DNA of 64,000 bases from Adineta vaga (lineage: Eukaryota; Rotifera), in NCBI GenBank assembly GCA_021613535.1, contig CP075495.1, positions 9,734,001 to 9,798,000 of the forward strand. Direction: 5' to 3'. The notes under the pieces are model-generated. The model did not search any database and was not told the origin of the DNA. It was given only the letters and a program-made list of their open reading frames with translations. This document shows positions 11,376 to 23,600 of the stretch, in pieces. A program made the translations under genes and the position numbers. The first letter of the stretch is position 1, and each line of letters opens with the position of its first letter.

Positions 11376-11886
11376 ACGAAGCCATCTGCTCCAATCGCTG
11401 ACACAACATTAGGTATTACAGCCGGCGTTCAATGTGATTTTTGTGGTGGTGATGAACACGAAAATAAAACAACAAAACTACCCGAACAAATGATTACTTG
11501 CAAGGTAAACTATAGAAATGATTTTGTAATACATTCATTTCTATTTTGCTATTCCTTTTCAGGATTGTGGTGGTTGTGCACATCCAACATGTCTTAAATT
11601 CACCCCTAATATGGTTCGACAAGTTAAAACTTATCCATGGCAATGTATGGAATGTAAAACATGTACAGAATGTGGTAATTCTGAAAATGATTCCGAACTT
11701 CTGTTTTGTGACGATTGTGATCGGTAAATAATATTAATCTGAATTAGATTTGATTATGATGACTTGTTTTTCTTGAATTTTAGTGGTTATCATATGTATT
11801 GTTGTTCTCCACCTTTAACAAAAGCACCGGAAGGTGATTGGCGTTGTAAATTATGTTGTGCTCAATTTGGCGAACTTCATTCATGA
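9704..11886 (+). CDS. DPF/Requiem (BAF45) double-PHD-finger chromatin protein, with apparent frameshift
   Basis: Proposed exons: 9704-10136, 10217-10583, 10634-10996, 11050-11504, 11563-11723, 11784-11886. The N-terminus matches the Requiem domain ([42 protein letters not shown]). A C2H2 finger follows ([20 protein letters not shown]), then a long Pro/Gln-rich stretch. The C-terminus is a tandem PHD pair: [64 protein letters not shown]. Known: DPF proteins are BAF (SWI/SNF) subunits whose double PHD reads acylated histone H3. Oddities: exon 2 changes frame near 10313 by one base, or needs a weak-donor intron at 10335-10407; the polyGln spacer between zinc finger and PHDs is much longer than in vertebrate DPFs. 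The gene is otherwise complete; DPF1/2/3 cannot be separated by eye. Confidence 0.85.
11290..11376 (+). repeat. Imperfect CAA/CAG repeat encoding polyglutamine
   Basis: Within exon 4 of the DPF gene. CAA and CAG codons alternate irregularly, interrupted by a TAC TGG and a TTT. It encodes runs of Gln in the linker between the C2H2 finger and the PHD fingers. Confidence 0.85.
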
Positions 11887-12430
11887 TTTATTCATTACTC
11901 GTCGTTGTTAATATTATTGTTGTTGCTTTTTAAATCTGTATGTGTTTATATGTTAAATTTCTTTTCTCAATATGTTGTATATCAGTCTAAATGATCTTTG
12001 TTCGTATTCATATCTTACTATATGTTTCTATAAATAGAATATCAATGAATATTCTTTTTTTCTTCTTATTATACAGTCGTTGTAAAAAAAGACAAGATAT
12101 AATACATAGTTGCTTTTTTCGTCAATGTCTTATTTCAGACGACGATTTTAAAATAAATATGACAACTACATCTGTTGTACAGAGTAAAATCATTTAAGAG
12201 ATCGATTGATATCGAATTTTACAGACAATTGTTTTTTCGCTGGATATGATTGTATTCTTAAACAATATCGAATGAAATTGATTCTTGCCGATAGCACAAA
12301 GAAAAACCTATTTTCGTAGTGCATATCCTCTTCTATTTATTTATTTATTTATACTTTTGAAAGAAAGATAAAAGTATATCTAATATATATATATATATAT
12401 CTTCGTTCTCTCATATTTCATTTCTATCAC
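11887..12430. other. Intergenic between two same-strand genes
   Basis: Contains the DPF 3' UTR and the upstream region of the SLC49A4-like transporter, with a short (TA)n run near 12385-12402. No further gene was seen. Confidence 0.5.
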
Positions 12431-14106
12431 ATGTTTATCTTGAATTCATCTTCAGATTCTCATAAGATTTCTTTTCTTACTTTAAAAGAATCGACAAAAT
12501 ATAAAGACAGGTAAGTCAGGTCAACAATTTTATATTATGCAAAATTGTTGTTGAATATACAAAAAAAATGGCACATGAAACAAATGAAACAACCTTGCTT
12601 CTTCCAGCAAATCCATCACTCCAGCTTATAAAGTTTATCCACATCGATTCTATATTCTTTTTGTTTTTTCATTTCTATCGTTTAATCAATGTATTATGTG
12701 GTTGACATTCTCTCCGATTGCGCGGAATACTGAAACTTATTACAATATTACTGAGGCAACGGTTGATCTTCTTCTTAATTGGGGACCTATTATATTTATT
12801 CCATGTTTACCATTAACTTCGATTCTATTAAATCTACCGAGTGGATTACGATACTGTGTTCTTCTACTAGCTGTTACTGATTTTCTTGGTGCATTATCGC
12901 GAATTTTACCATCAATAATTATGTCATCAACAGATCCAAAGTTCAATTCTATTGCATTACCATTTATTCATGTTGGTCAAATATTGAATGCTGCTTGTGG
13001 TCCTCTAGTTATGGCACCAGTATCACAATTATCATCTCTTTGGTTTGCTCCACATGAACGAACACGTGCAACTACAGTAGCAATCTTTGCTAATTATCTC
13101 GGTTCCGGAGTAGGCTTTGCTATAAGTCCAATAATTGTTGCATTGCCTGAACATGTTCCTCGTCTTCTCTATATTCATTTTGGTCTTGCATTTGTTGCTT
13201 GTGTCCTATCATTGATTTACTTTCCTGCTCAACCACCAACGGCACCTTCTGCTGCAGCTGAATTACTTATATTAAATCCAACAAACAATGCAACTAGTCA
13301 TAATTGGCGAACATTTTCAAAAGATATTTGGAAATGTTTAACAACACCTTCATTTGTACTACTTTCAACAGCTGGTGGTCTTCTTTACGGAACACTTGGT
13401 GCGTGGACGAGTCTCTATGATGTTCTTCTTGAGCCTGAACATTACACAGAAGCACAAGCAGGTAAATGAAAAACTATTTTATTTTATTATAATTATGGAT
13501 TAAACTTAAAATATTTTAGGTTGGTTTGGTTTTGGTTCAACTATAGCAGCAATCGTGGGTGGTCTTTGTTTAGGTCATCTTGCTGATACACGTCGTTTTC
13601 AACATTCATTAAAAATTCTTATCCTTATTTCATTAATTGGTTGTCTATTAGCTATTGTTTGGTTTGAACTTTGTGTTCATAGTTTATTTTACGATAAACA
13701 TATTCTTTCATCAACAGTTGTAACAATTGGATTATCAACTGGTCTAGCTGGTCTATTTTCAGGTGCTGCATCACCATTAATCTATGAAGCTCTTGCTGAA
13801 ATCATGTATCCACTTCCTGAATCATTATCCGCATCGATACTTGTTCAATGGATCAATATTGTTACACTCATATTTCTATTCGTTGCCCCAAATCGTGATA
13901 AATTAGTTAATTTTCTTGTTTTAATTGTCTGTAGTGTTTGTATTCTTATCATCTTAGTGACACGATTTACATATAGGCGACGTGATGAAGATGAGAGAAA
14001 ACGACTTGAAAAAGATCAAAATCAAATAATCAATGAAAATAATTTAAATCAACCTGCTAATTATCTTATCAATGAACAACAACAACTTTATGAAACTTAT
14101 GAATAA
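12431..14106 (+). CDS. SLC49A4/DIRC2-like major facilitator transporter
   Basis: Three exons (12431-12510, 12608-13461, 13520-14106) give 506 aa in frame. The long second exon continues upstream of its internal ATG at 12696, because the segment YKVYPHRFYILFVFSFLSFN matches the first membrane helix. I therefore join it through the acceptor cttcttccag to a short first exon with ATG at 12431. The DIRC2-like landmarks are LLNWGPIIFIPCLP (helix 2), GQILNAACGPLVMAP, WFAPHERTRATTVAIFANYL and GWFGFGSTIAAIVGG after the central loop. About 12 hydrophobic segments are present. Known: SLC49A4 is an MFS transporter of lysosomal membranes in mammals, with a vitamin B6 substrate reported. The cytosolic tail is charged and Asn/Gln-rich. 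A poly(A) signal is at 14137-14142. The alternative, another SLC49 member (FLVCR type), is less likely. Confidence 0.85.
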
Positions 14107-14377
14107 ATGACTTTTTTTTTGTATTATCAAATGATAAATAAAAATATGATCAGATTGATATCTGTTTAAGTTTTTGTAAATATAGTTTAGTAATTCACAT
14201 TATGATAAATGATTTTTCTTTGCATATAATTCAACAAACGTTTGAATATAACCTTATTAAGTCTCATTTTATTTATAATGATGTCGAAAACAAATAGTTT
14301 AAATAAATCAATATATATATATTTATTTTTTTTTTGTGTTCTACTACGGATATTTCATATATGTCAATGTTTAATAT

Positions 14378-14764
14378 TTAACCGAATAGTGGTCCACGTC
14401 GTTTTGTATTGATCCATCGACGACCGAATAATGGTGCACCATATCGTCGTTTATTGAGTACAACAAATTGTTCATCGTCACTTGCACTATTACTTCCATT
14501 AGATTCCATATTTTTCAGATTAATTGTTCCATGTTCTGTATTTGGAAGTGATACTAATGAACGACCCATAAGTGGAGCTCGTAAACGTTGCGCAACATTT
14601 GGTCGACCGACATCATTATCAGGACTTTGAGAAGGCGATTCTAATGACATAACATAAATTGTTTGCTAAAATCTCAATTGAAAATTACCAGTCGATATAG
14701 ATATTTCTATGCTTACCTGTAATACAACCAAATTTAAGAGAATGAATGGCAAAGCAAGATGCAT
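14378..14764 (-). CDS. Neuropeptide precursor with PLM/PLF-amide peptides
   Basis: Two exons (14764-14717, 14665-14378) encode 111 aa. Exon 1 is exactly a signal peptide (MHLALPFILLNLVVLQ), and the intron is phase 0. The mature part carries three related cassettes: RLR-APLM-G-R (residues 43-51), KRR-YGAPLF-G-RR (88-99) and KRR-GPLF-G at the very C-terminus (104-111). Each has basic residues before and a Gly after the peptide. Known: prohormone convertases cut at basic pairs and PAM converts a C-terminal Gly to an amide. Inference: products such as APLM-amide, YGAPLF-amide and GPLF-amide acting on a GPCR. The core resembles the molluscan GAPMFV/GSPMFV-amide family only loosely. The acidic spacer (SASDDEQ) is usual for such precursors. 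It lies tail-to-tail with the SLC49A4-like gene, 271 bp apart. Confidence 0.75.
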
Positions 14765-15990
14765 GATGATGAATACGAGGCGTTTAATTTACTAAAAGAG
14801 GAAAGTAAATGAATAAAATTGATCTAAAGATAAAAGTTTTCAATCGCTCTTAATCAATTCGAATATTTCCGAAAGGAAAAGCTAAGAAAACATCTTCATT
14901 CTAGCTTGTAGATCGTTGACGATTGTCATTTTTCAAAAGCAATATTATTCCATAGGTACTTATATATGGGTCCAAACAAAGAAGAAAAAAACATTAAACA
15001 GAAATGAATTTTAATCGAAATAATAATTGGATTAATAATGTTCTTTCTTGGCAAAATATAGTGACTACGTCATCTCGAGAATAAAAACTGATCTATTATT
15101 AAAATCGATATATATATATATAAATAGACATTTAACATGCGTTAATCAATATATTTTGGGGGTGTAAAATGAGAAAGTGATAAATAACAGAAGACGAAGA
15201 GGTGTGAAAAATAGGTCCGTATTACACTGCACAGATGATTATCAACGATGAATAGCTCATTCAAAATGAAGTTCGTCTATTTTTTAGTACAGAAGTATCA
15301 CAACTAAATAATATTGTTAAATCTTTGACCTGGTTTTTTTTCATCGCAGAAACTTTGTTTAAAGTAAAGATATATTATCCAGGTGAATAAATCTTATAGG
15401 AAAAATGTCTATCTAATGTTTAGAAAAGATTTTATACGTCTTATTCATTGATGAAAATTACTATTCACGCTATAATAACGAATGAATATTTTCCTTTTTC
15501 TTCATTTTCATTCAAAATATTTCACTTACTTTGACAGTGACTGACCCGATACGAATAAAGTTATTTTCATTCGTTTCACCATGTGTAATCGTATAATATA
15601 TTAAACCGTATATCCGATTTTTCTTTTCTTTCCCTGACATCTATTATTGTTGCTAAAGTTTGCACGCTCACATATTTATCATAACATGTTCACTTGCTTA
15701 ATCGTTTTCTATACGATTAATTATTTCTCTCCGTTGACCGTATAGAAGATTCTTGATGAATAATAATTTCATTATGAACCCTTCAGTTGAAAAATTTCTC
15801 TTCTAATGTTAATCTTTCTTATTTCTTATTTGCTAATAAAATGAATAATGAGCATGTATATTCAATAACAACAAATCGAAACAGTTGTTGTTATTGTTAT
15901 GAAATACGATCTTGTCTATTGTTTGATTTTATCAATCGTATCGATATTTGAAAAATGAAATAGAATTGCTCGTTTTCAATCACGAAAATA
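14765..15990. other. Divergent intergenic region
   Basis: Separates the minus-strand neuropeptide gene from the next plus-strand gene and must hold both promoters. A (TA)n run lies near 15107-15122. No further coding or RNA feature was recognised. Confidence 0.5.
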
Positions 15991-16893
15991 ATGTCGACAA
16001 GTAGCAAAGATAATTCTAACGAAGAACAGAATGAGATAAAAGATGAAATAACACCAATACGTCGAAAAAATTCACGTCGTCAACGTCAACAGCTTCGATT
16101 TTCCGAAGATGAACAACAAGAAGAAAAAGAACCGAAATCACCATCAACTTTCAAACCACCAACACGTGCTAGTCGTTTTTTGTCGATTTGTGAACCCTCA
16201 CTTGAATTACCTTCTGCTAATTTTCTTCGATTACGACAATTACATGATGAAAAAATAAATCAAAAAAGTTCCGATGAAATAACAGATGCCGAGTTCGATA
16301 AAATACCATTTAGGTAGAAATAATATCAAAATAAATCAACGAAATAGTTTCTCAATTTTCTTTTTTGTTCAATTAGAATTGAAATTATTCCCGAACGACG
16401 TGATGATCTTGACATTGTTCAAACGAGTCCGAAAACTAAACCAACGATGGATATATCAACAGTAATTCCAAGTTGTTTAACTGATCAACGTCGTTTAGAA
16501 ATTATTGAAGAACTTTTAAAAAAATTAAGTCAAATCAATGTTCTTGATGAAATTCGTCGAGCTAATGTTATTCCATATCAATTACCACAGTAAAATGAAA
16601 CATTCTATTTGATAAATCTCCATTTGAATTCAATTTAGAAAAAATCAGTTACAAAAAAATGTTGCTAAACGTATTCGAGAATTGACTGGTAGCGATGTAG
16701 TTATGCTTAATGATCATGTGTATATGAAGAATTTATGTAAACGCATTGAAGAAAAACATCAAGTACGATATGATGTGTTTCTTACTAAGATTATTCAATT
16801 GATTATTCTGATTTTTAGAAAGAATTAGAAAAGAAATTTGAACGACTTGCATCGAATGAAAAACATCGACCATTACTTGAACACATCGAATAA
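15991..16893 (+). CDS. Unrecognised charged, helical protein, 244 aa
   Basis: Four exons (15991-16313, 16377-16589, 16639-16762, 16819-16893) join in frame. I recognise no family. The first 60 residues are Glu/Lys/Arg-rich and probably disordered (RRKNSRRQRQQLRF). The middle has TRASRFLSICEPSLELPSAN. The last half is strongly helical with coiled-coil character: CLTDQRRLEIIEELLKKLSQ, NVAKRIRELTGSDVVMLNDH, then KRIEEKHQKELEKKFERLAS. No signal peptide or membrane span is visible, so it is probably a cytoplasmic or nuclear scaffold-type protein. The ATG lies in a plausible context (aaaataATG), and upstream frames are closed. A poly(A) signal AATAAA is at 16945-16950. Confidence 0.7.
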
Positions 16894-17443
16894 TATCTCT
16901 ATGCTTTCATTGACTTTTTTTTTAGAATTTCTCATTTATTATCCAATAAAATAATGTCATCTATTCGAACAATTTGATTCAAACAAGATCACATTTGTGT
17001 TATGTAAATCTGATGATTGTCAGATAAAGAATAGGATATTACAGCTGTTTTTTCCTATCATCTATTGAATGTTACGTTGATCTCATGATGTACAATTAAT
17101 CAATATGTGTTATGGAATGATATTCGATTTATAAAAAGTTTCAACATAGATTTTAATTAGAACAAATAATTGACTTGTATTTATCAAATCCTACTTTTAT
17201 ATTGTATTTTTCGTCCTTTGCCTATTGATTTATTTAAATCCAAAATGAAATTTGATACATATGACTCAAGGTAGTTACAATATTTTTCTGTTGATGGAGA
17301 TATATGATCACAGATATATTTACTATATATGAATGTTATTTTTCAAGGTGAAAATATCAAAGCGAAATCAGATCCGTGTATAAAAAAGAAACGACAATAT
17401 AAAATGATGTTATTTTCAACTAAAAAAATTAAGTTAGAATAAA
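16894..17443. other. Intergenic
   Basis: 3' UTR of the 244-aa gene and promoter region of the EGF-CBM14 gene. Nothing else was recognised. Confidence 0.5.
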
Positions 17444-19403
17444 ATGTATCGTATACTTTCGTTAATCGTTGTTACATTTATATGTATAAAACATTCATTA
17501 GCAGGTTTTATGATTTAAAATAACTTGTAATTTCATTTGATTTTCGTTTCTTTAGTTCAATGTAATACAAATCCTTGTGAATTAGCTGGTGATTTTCTAC
17601 CACCTAATTATCAATGTCTTCCAGCATTAGACAATCCTAATAATGTCATTTGTACCTGTCCTGATGGTCATGTAGAAACAAATCGACGTTGTCGTAAGCA
17701 ATTTTCTTATGAAGAATTCGAAATTAGTCATTTGTTTTAGGTGTTTGTGAATCAATTAATTGTGGACTCAATGCTGTTTGTATCGAACGATCATTTTTTG
17801 AGGGTTTATATTATGCATGTGGCTGTACGAATGGTACAGATAATTACTTAAATCCAGGACCATGTCCCGGTAAGAATGATATTCAATTGCTAATGAAATC
17901 ATATAACCTCACAATGATATAAATCTATAGTAATCAACCCAATAACAACAACAACAACAACAACAATAACTCCCCCAGTTGGCATTTGTCTTAACGGTGG
18001 TATGCAGAAGAGCGAAATTCCATACAGTAGCATCAAATTTTTTATTCTATTTAATTAGGTGTCTATAATAGTGTAACAGGAATATGTACTTGTATAAATG
18101 GTTATACTGGTCGTTACTGTGAAATACCAAATGGTGAGATTTGAAAGAAACGTCTCTCTTCCTTTTTTTTTTTATATAAATGAATACCCTTTTGTTAAGC
18201 CCAAACCGGTTGTCAAAACATAGTCTGTGCTAATGGTGGCGTATGCAATCCAAATCCTCCAACTGAAAATGGAATTATTATGCACTGTTCCTGTCCGAAT
18301 GGTATTATAAATTTAGTTTTAACAAGAAAAAATAATCTCAGTCTTTAACTCTAGGTTTTACTGGTCCAAATTGTGAATTAGTCGGTAAGAAAAGTGTAGT
18401 TAGTCTGTTTCGTGGAATATAAGCAGTGTACTCTATCAAATGGATAGAAAAACAGTCATGTTACTTGGAATTTGCATGATAGTCTAAATTGTTGTTTGTA
18501 ATTTGAAACTTTCCCCCCAAAACTGATTGATAAGAACTGGCTCCATCGGCACATCATAATAAAAGATAGAACACTGACTGTTTTAATTAATCTATGTTAT
18601 GAAGGAAAAAAAAACTAATTGCAAATGCGGAAATGATCTGACATCACGAACACTGCTTGTTCTTTCGTGATGTATTCACTAAGGTATTCCGTGATATTGA
18701 AATTTTAACTAATTTTATCTCTCGAGTTATATCCGAATGATTTATTAACTTTATATAGTAAGGAAAATAAGTGTTGGTGGGCGTTATGACATTTGCAGAA
18801 TAATCTTATATTCTCTATAGTATCATTTATCCTGTTCTATTGCATCTTCTTCTGATAACCCACTCAAATTGAGTTACATCGGCGCAGTGTTTATAACACA
18901 CTTTCACAATTGGATATCACGTACATGTCTATCTTAGTTGAAAAGTTCAGGATTCAATGCGTAATCACTAAAGAGTATTTCTCGTCATGCATATTTTGAT
19001 AAAACAACTAACAAACCATTTTATCTCTTTAGGTACGCTTGGTCGTTGTACACTGGGTCTTTGTCAAAACGGAGGCGTGTGTGAAGAAAGATTGAGTGGT
19101 TCGACTACTTATGCTTTCTGTCGATGTCCACCAGGAATAACAGGTCAATGTTGTCAAACATGTAAGTAAAATCTACGTCATGAAATTATAGATAGATTAA
19201 AGATGGATCTTTTATGGATTTCTTTTCTTTTAGCATATTTTTCTTGTCCAATGGCGGGTGTCTTTGCTGATCCGATCAATTGTAAATTTGGAAAATATTT
19301 TCAATGTAATGGTTATACACTCTCTTCACTTTCATGTCCAAGAGGTCTTCGATATAATTTTATGAAGATGCGTTGTGATACTGATGTTTCATGTCCACCA
19401 TAA
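17444..19403 (+). CDS. Secreted EGF-repeat protein with C-terminal chitin-binding (CBM14) domain
   Basis: Nine exons (17444-17504, 17556-17693, 17741-17869, 17931-17999, 18059-18133, 18200-18301, 18355-18384, 19033-19161, 19234-19403) encode 300 aa, and every intron is phase 1. The start encodes a signal peptide (MYRILSLIVVTFICIKHSLA). Cys-rich EGF-like units follow: CNTNPCELAGDF, CESINCGLNAVC, a poly-Thr linker, CLNGGVYNSVTGICTCINGY, CQNIVCANGGVC and CTLGLCQNGGVCEERLSGST. The last exon is a peritrophin-A/CBM14 domain: FSCPMAGVFADPINC, YFQCNG, SCPRGLRYN, RCDTDVSC. Known: CBM14 binds chitin in cuticle, gut lining or egg coats. Inference: an extracellular chitin-associated protein. The penultimate intron (648 bp) is about ten times longer than the others. 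The minus-strand gene at 54118-55439 has the same plan and is probably a paralogue. Poly(A) signal at 19505-19510. Confidence 0.85.
18641..18673. repeat. Perfect 10-bp inverted repeat (hairpin) in a long intron
   Basis: ACATCACGAA (18641-18650) and TTCGTGATGT (18664-18673) are exact reverse complements around a 13-nt loop. They lie in the unusually long intron of the EGF-CBM14 gene. They may be a remnant of a small mobile element, an RNA hairpin or chance. Confidence 0.6.
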
Positions 19404-20643
19404 ATGAAGCACGTAAAATGAAGTAATCTAATAACACTTAAAAAAAAAGAAAGAAAATATTATCTTTCTAATCATCTTTTCTTTTTCGTTTTTCCTATGT
19501 AAAGAATAAAATATTAATAAAAGAAATATTCAAAGAATTATCTGTAATTACAGAATATTCAACATGAATAAACGATTATTGATTGAAAGGAAATCGTTAA
19601 GACTCTTTCCTTATTTTGTATGAAAATATACATGATTGAATTATGGATAAGTGCCATTTATTATCCACGGTCATTTCTTGCATACATGTCCTTGTTATAA
19701 ATACAAGCAGCATCAGAGCAAGAAGAAGGAGGAGATGATGACAACGATGGGAATTCCGATTCATTCGATACAGCAATATGACCTAAGTAAAAGATATGAT
19801 ATCATTCTATCTTCTTCTTCTTCTTCTTCTTTTAGCTTTTACTGTCCTATTTCTATTTTCTTCCAGTGATGAGAGAGTGTTATCGGTTGTTCGATTTTCT
19901 CTCCTTATTTCTCTCAATCTGTCTCCACTTTGTGCAGTGAAGGAGAAAGATCCGGTGTCGAGTTGATGTCGTCGTTGTCGTTGTCTTTATTGTTGTTGTT
20001 TCTGTTGTTACTGCTATAGTTCTTCCTTTATATAAATATGTTAATCAGGCGCGGGTGGAGAAAAGAGGTTAGTTGTAAGCATCGTTAGTGCTTGTCAATG
20101 GATAAAGGATTCTCGAAAGAAGAGAAAAAAAACGATAGCCATATATTAATACAAATGAAGAGGAGGAGGTCTCTTTTCTTCTTCTTCATCTGCGTTGTCT
20201 ATCGCTTCGCATGTCTCTCATTTACTCTAAGTATGGTTCTTTTCATGTTGGTTCTATGTTACAGACAGCTGACATAAAACATCTAAATTGTTCTAAAGAC
20301 GCGTCTAATATTCAATCAATGCTCATAGGTTTGTCATATTTGTAATTTTGATTTATTAATTAGAAAGAAATATGTTGACAAATAATAGGAAGAGTTATTT
20401 CATTTCTCTGTAAATAACTATTTTCATATTTGTTCTTGTAAAACTTCGACAAAAATTAGAATAACATTAATGATTGACTTTCTCTTTTATATCTCTTGGA
20501 AAAAATAAACAAGCGAAAATCTTCGTCTTCTTCTTTTTATTCGTGACAAAGAGTTTCTTGTCTTGTATACATTATGTCTATATAACACGTCATTTTGATT
20601 TCTTGTTTTGCTTATTTAGTAAATGAGTTATTAATCTTTATCA
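19404..20643. other. Intergenic / probable Slo 5' region
   Basis: Follows the EGF-CBM14 gene and precedes the Slo start codon. It holds a (CTT)n tract (19810-19830), a candidate TATA box and long purine/pyrimidine-rich stretches typical of animal 5' UTRs. Short open frames here lack coding character. Confidence 0.45.
20029..20037 (+). promoter_or_regulatory. Candidate TATA box upstream of the Slo gene
   Basis: TATATAAAT followed about 10 bp later by a GC-rich stretch (aggcgcgggtgg), unusual in this AT-rich sequence. It is some 610 bp before the start codon, so a long 5' UTR would be required. No experimental support. Confidence 0.25.
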
Positions 20644-23600
20644 ATGGATACGAATAACAGTAATACATCGATGAGTAGTACAAGTTTAGCTGGCTCATGT
20701 TCAGGTGAACGGTATTGGTTTGCTTTTCTTTTTTCAAGTTTGGCAACATTTCTTATCGGTGTTATTGCTATTCTTATTTGGCGTTTTGGAGCATTAGTCT
20801 ATAAACGTGGACCAAGCATACGACAACGATCAAAACGATCAGTACCGAATGCTGATAAAGAAGAAGTACCTTATTTATTTGATCCAATAAATGAACGTAA
20901 TTGGGCAACAATAATCAAAGAATATGCAGCTAAACTAATATCAGGACAACAAACACCAGGAAAAATTCTCGTATATCCTCGAAAAGAATAAACTACATAA
21001 TTCATTAATCATATTAATGTATTATAGGTAATTGCTGTTGTTGTCTTAAGTTTGGCATCGTTAGTAATTTATTTCTATGATGTTAGCACACAGTAAGAAA
21101 AGATGAATTTAATGACATGTTTGTTTAATTCATTTCATATTTCTCCTTCTTTTTCTTTTCAAATAAAAAGACCAATTGAATCTTGTCAATTATGGTCACA
21201 AAGTCCGACACAACAGATCGATTTAGCTTTCAATATATTTTTTCTTTTCTATTTTTTTCTTCGAGTAAGATACTTAAGAATTCATGTGTGCTTTTTAATG
21301 AATATCTTATCAATGTCTTTAGTTTATTGCTGCACAAGATAAACTTCGATTTTGGTGTTTGGATATTCATTCATGGGTCGATTTTTTCACCATTCCACCA
21401 TCATTTACTGCGATTGTTTTGGGACGTAATTGGATTGGTAGGAAAGATGATACATTTCCATGAAATAGATTGTTTTTTTTTCCTAGGAATGCGATTTTTT
21501 CGTATTGCACGAATTTTGAATATTCCAGATATTCTTCAATTTTTACATATACTTCGCAGTAGTAATTCCATTCGTTTGACACGAATGTTATGTCTTCTAT
21601 TTACGGTTTGGTTATCAGCAGCCGGATTTGTCCATCTGGTAATAATATTATTGTTATTTCAATGATAAAAAAGATTTTTCGATATATATTTATATGTATA
21701 TAGGTTGAGAATTCCGGCGATTTCTTTCAAAATTATTCAAATTCACAACCAATAACTTATTTTCAATGTGTTTATTTTCTTATCGTCACAATGAGGTAAT
21801 TAGAGATACAATGACATTAGTTAATCTTATAAATATGAGAATAGATTAAGAAAGAACGAAACACTTCAAATCGCATCTCATATTCAATGTATGGTTTTCC
21901 ACTTCTGTGCTCTTTACGTCTGATTTCTTGGTTAATAGATTCAAAGTTTTCTGCTTGAATAATAGATCAGAATAGTTTTCTTTCAGAAAAAAAAGAATAA
22001 GTCATTCATTAATAAACAAATGCCAGAAAACGATGTATTTTTTGTTTAGTCTTCTATACAAAAAATTCTTTCTAGTTCTAAGAACATTTTTCTTTTGAAT
22101 TTATCATTCTATTCAATTCACTAGTCCTTATCTATTATTTAGTATATTCGCTCTTTTTTTGCTTTTTAATAATCTCCTTTTACATCATAGTTGTTAACTC
22201 ATGGCGTGCAAGAATCAAATGAGATAGAATACAAAAATAAATTAAAAAAACATTGCACCATATGTATACTTCAGGATAATTGTCATAGCTAAAAGATTTT
22301 ACCAACAAAAAGCTCACAGTTTACATTATAAAAGACAAAATATTAATAAAGACATTTATCGATTATGAAATCGAATAAATTATTTAGAGGACGCCGGTCC
22401 ATTGTTTTCAATATTAAATATATATATATATATACTTTGTTGTTTTTCTTTTTATTTCTAGTACAGTTGGCTACGGCGATTACCATTTGAGAACAGTTCG
22501 TAGTAGTTAGTACGAGATGACTGCTTGAATGTGTGTGAATGTGATCGTATACGTCTCTGTTATTTCCTTTTTAGATTATCTTCAACAAATCATCTATAAT
22601 CATGTATTTATTTTCTATAGACGGTTGGACAATGTTTTATAATATTCTTCATCACGGGTGGTCTCGCACTTTTCGCTCGAGCAATTCCGGAATTAGCAGA
22701 AATGTTATCGAATAAAAAGAAATATGCCGGACAATATCGATTAGAAAATGGCAAAAAGTATGAAATCGATTTTAACTAATAATTCATTGTTATATCAATA
22801 TCATACGAAACAAAACATTTCTATCGTATTTAGATTTGTTCTTGTTTGTGGTCATATTACATTTACATCAATGGAAAATTTCCTTAAAGATTTCTTACAT
22901 GAAGATCGAGTTAGTTCAGATAGTTTCTATGATGCTGATGTTTTAATTGTTGATAAGTATGTTGATAGAGTAGAATTTTGTAGAAAAACTCACTATGATT
23001 GAATCTAGAAAACATTCAGTCGATTTTGAATTTCAAGCTTTATTAAAACGACATTTTACACGTGTTATGTATTTTGATGCTACTGTTATGGATCCTGTGG
23101 ATTTAGAACGTGTTAAAGTAAATGAAAACTTATTTCACAAAATAAAACAAACTAAAAGACTTATATTTTTAGTTAAAAAGAACAGAAGCAGTTTTAATCT
23201 TAGCAAATAAAGATGCTATAGATCCTGATGGTGAAGATGCAAGTAATATCATGCGTGTAATTAGTATTAAAAATTATCATTCAGAAACAAAAATTATTGT
23301 TCAACTTCTACAATATCATAATAAAGTAGAGATTAGAAAATCAACCTAATCGATTTCTATGTATTATTATCTTGTTTATCTTACAGATGCATTTGATGAA
23401 TATTCCAGCATGGAATAATAATACAGATGAAGCTGTTTGTATTGCTGGTAAGATAATCAAAGAAGAATGATTGAAGATGTTTTTATAGCTCGTTTTTTCT
23501 TGTTAGAATTGAAACTAGGTTTAATTGCTGAAAGCTGTCTGAATCCAGGCTTTTCAACGATGATTGCAAATATTTTTGCTATGCGTTCAGATACAGAAGT

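Noticed and set aside
12696-12698. Start of the SLC49A4-like protein at the ATG opening MWLTFSP
   Set aside because: In-frame upstream sequence matches membrane helix 1 and joins through a good acceptor to an earlier exon, so this Met is internal.
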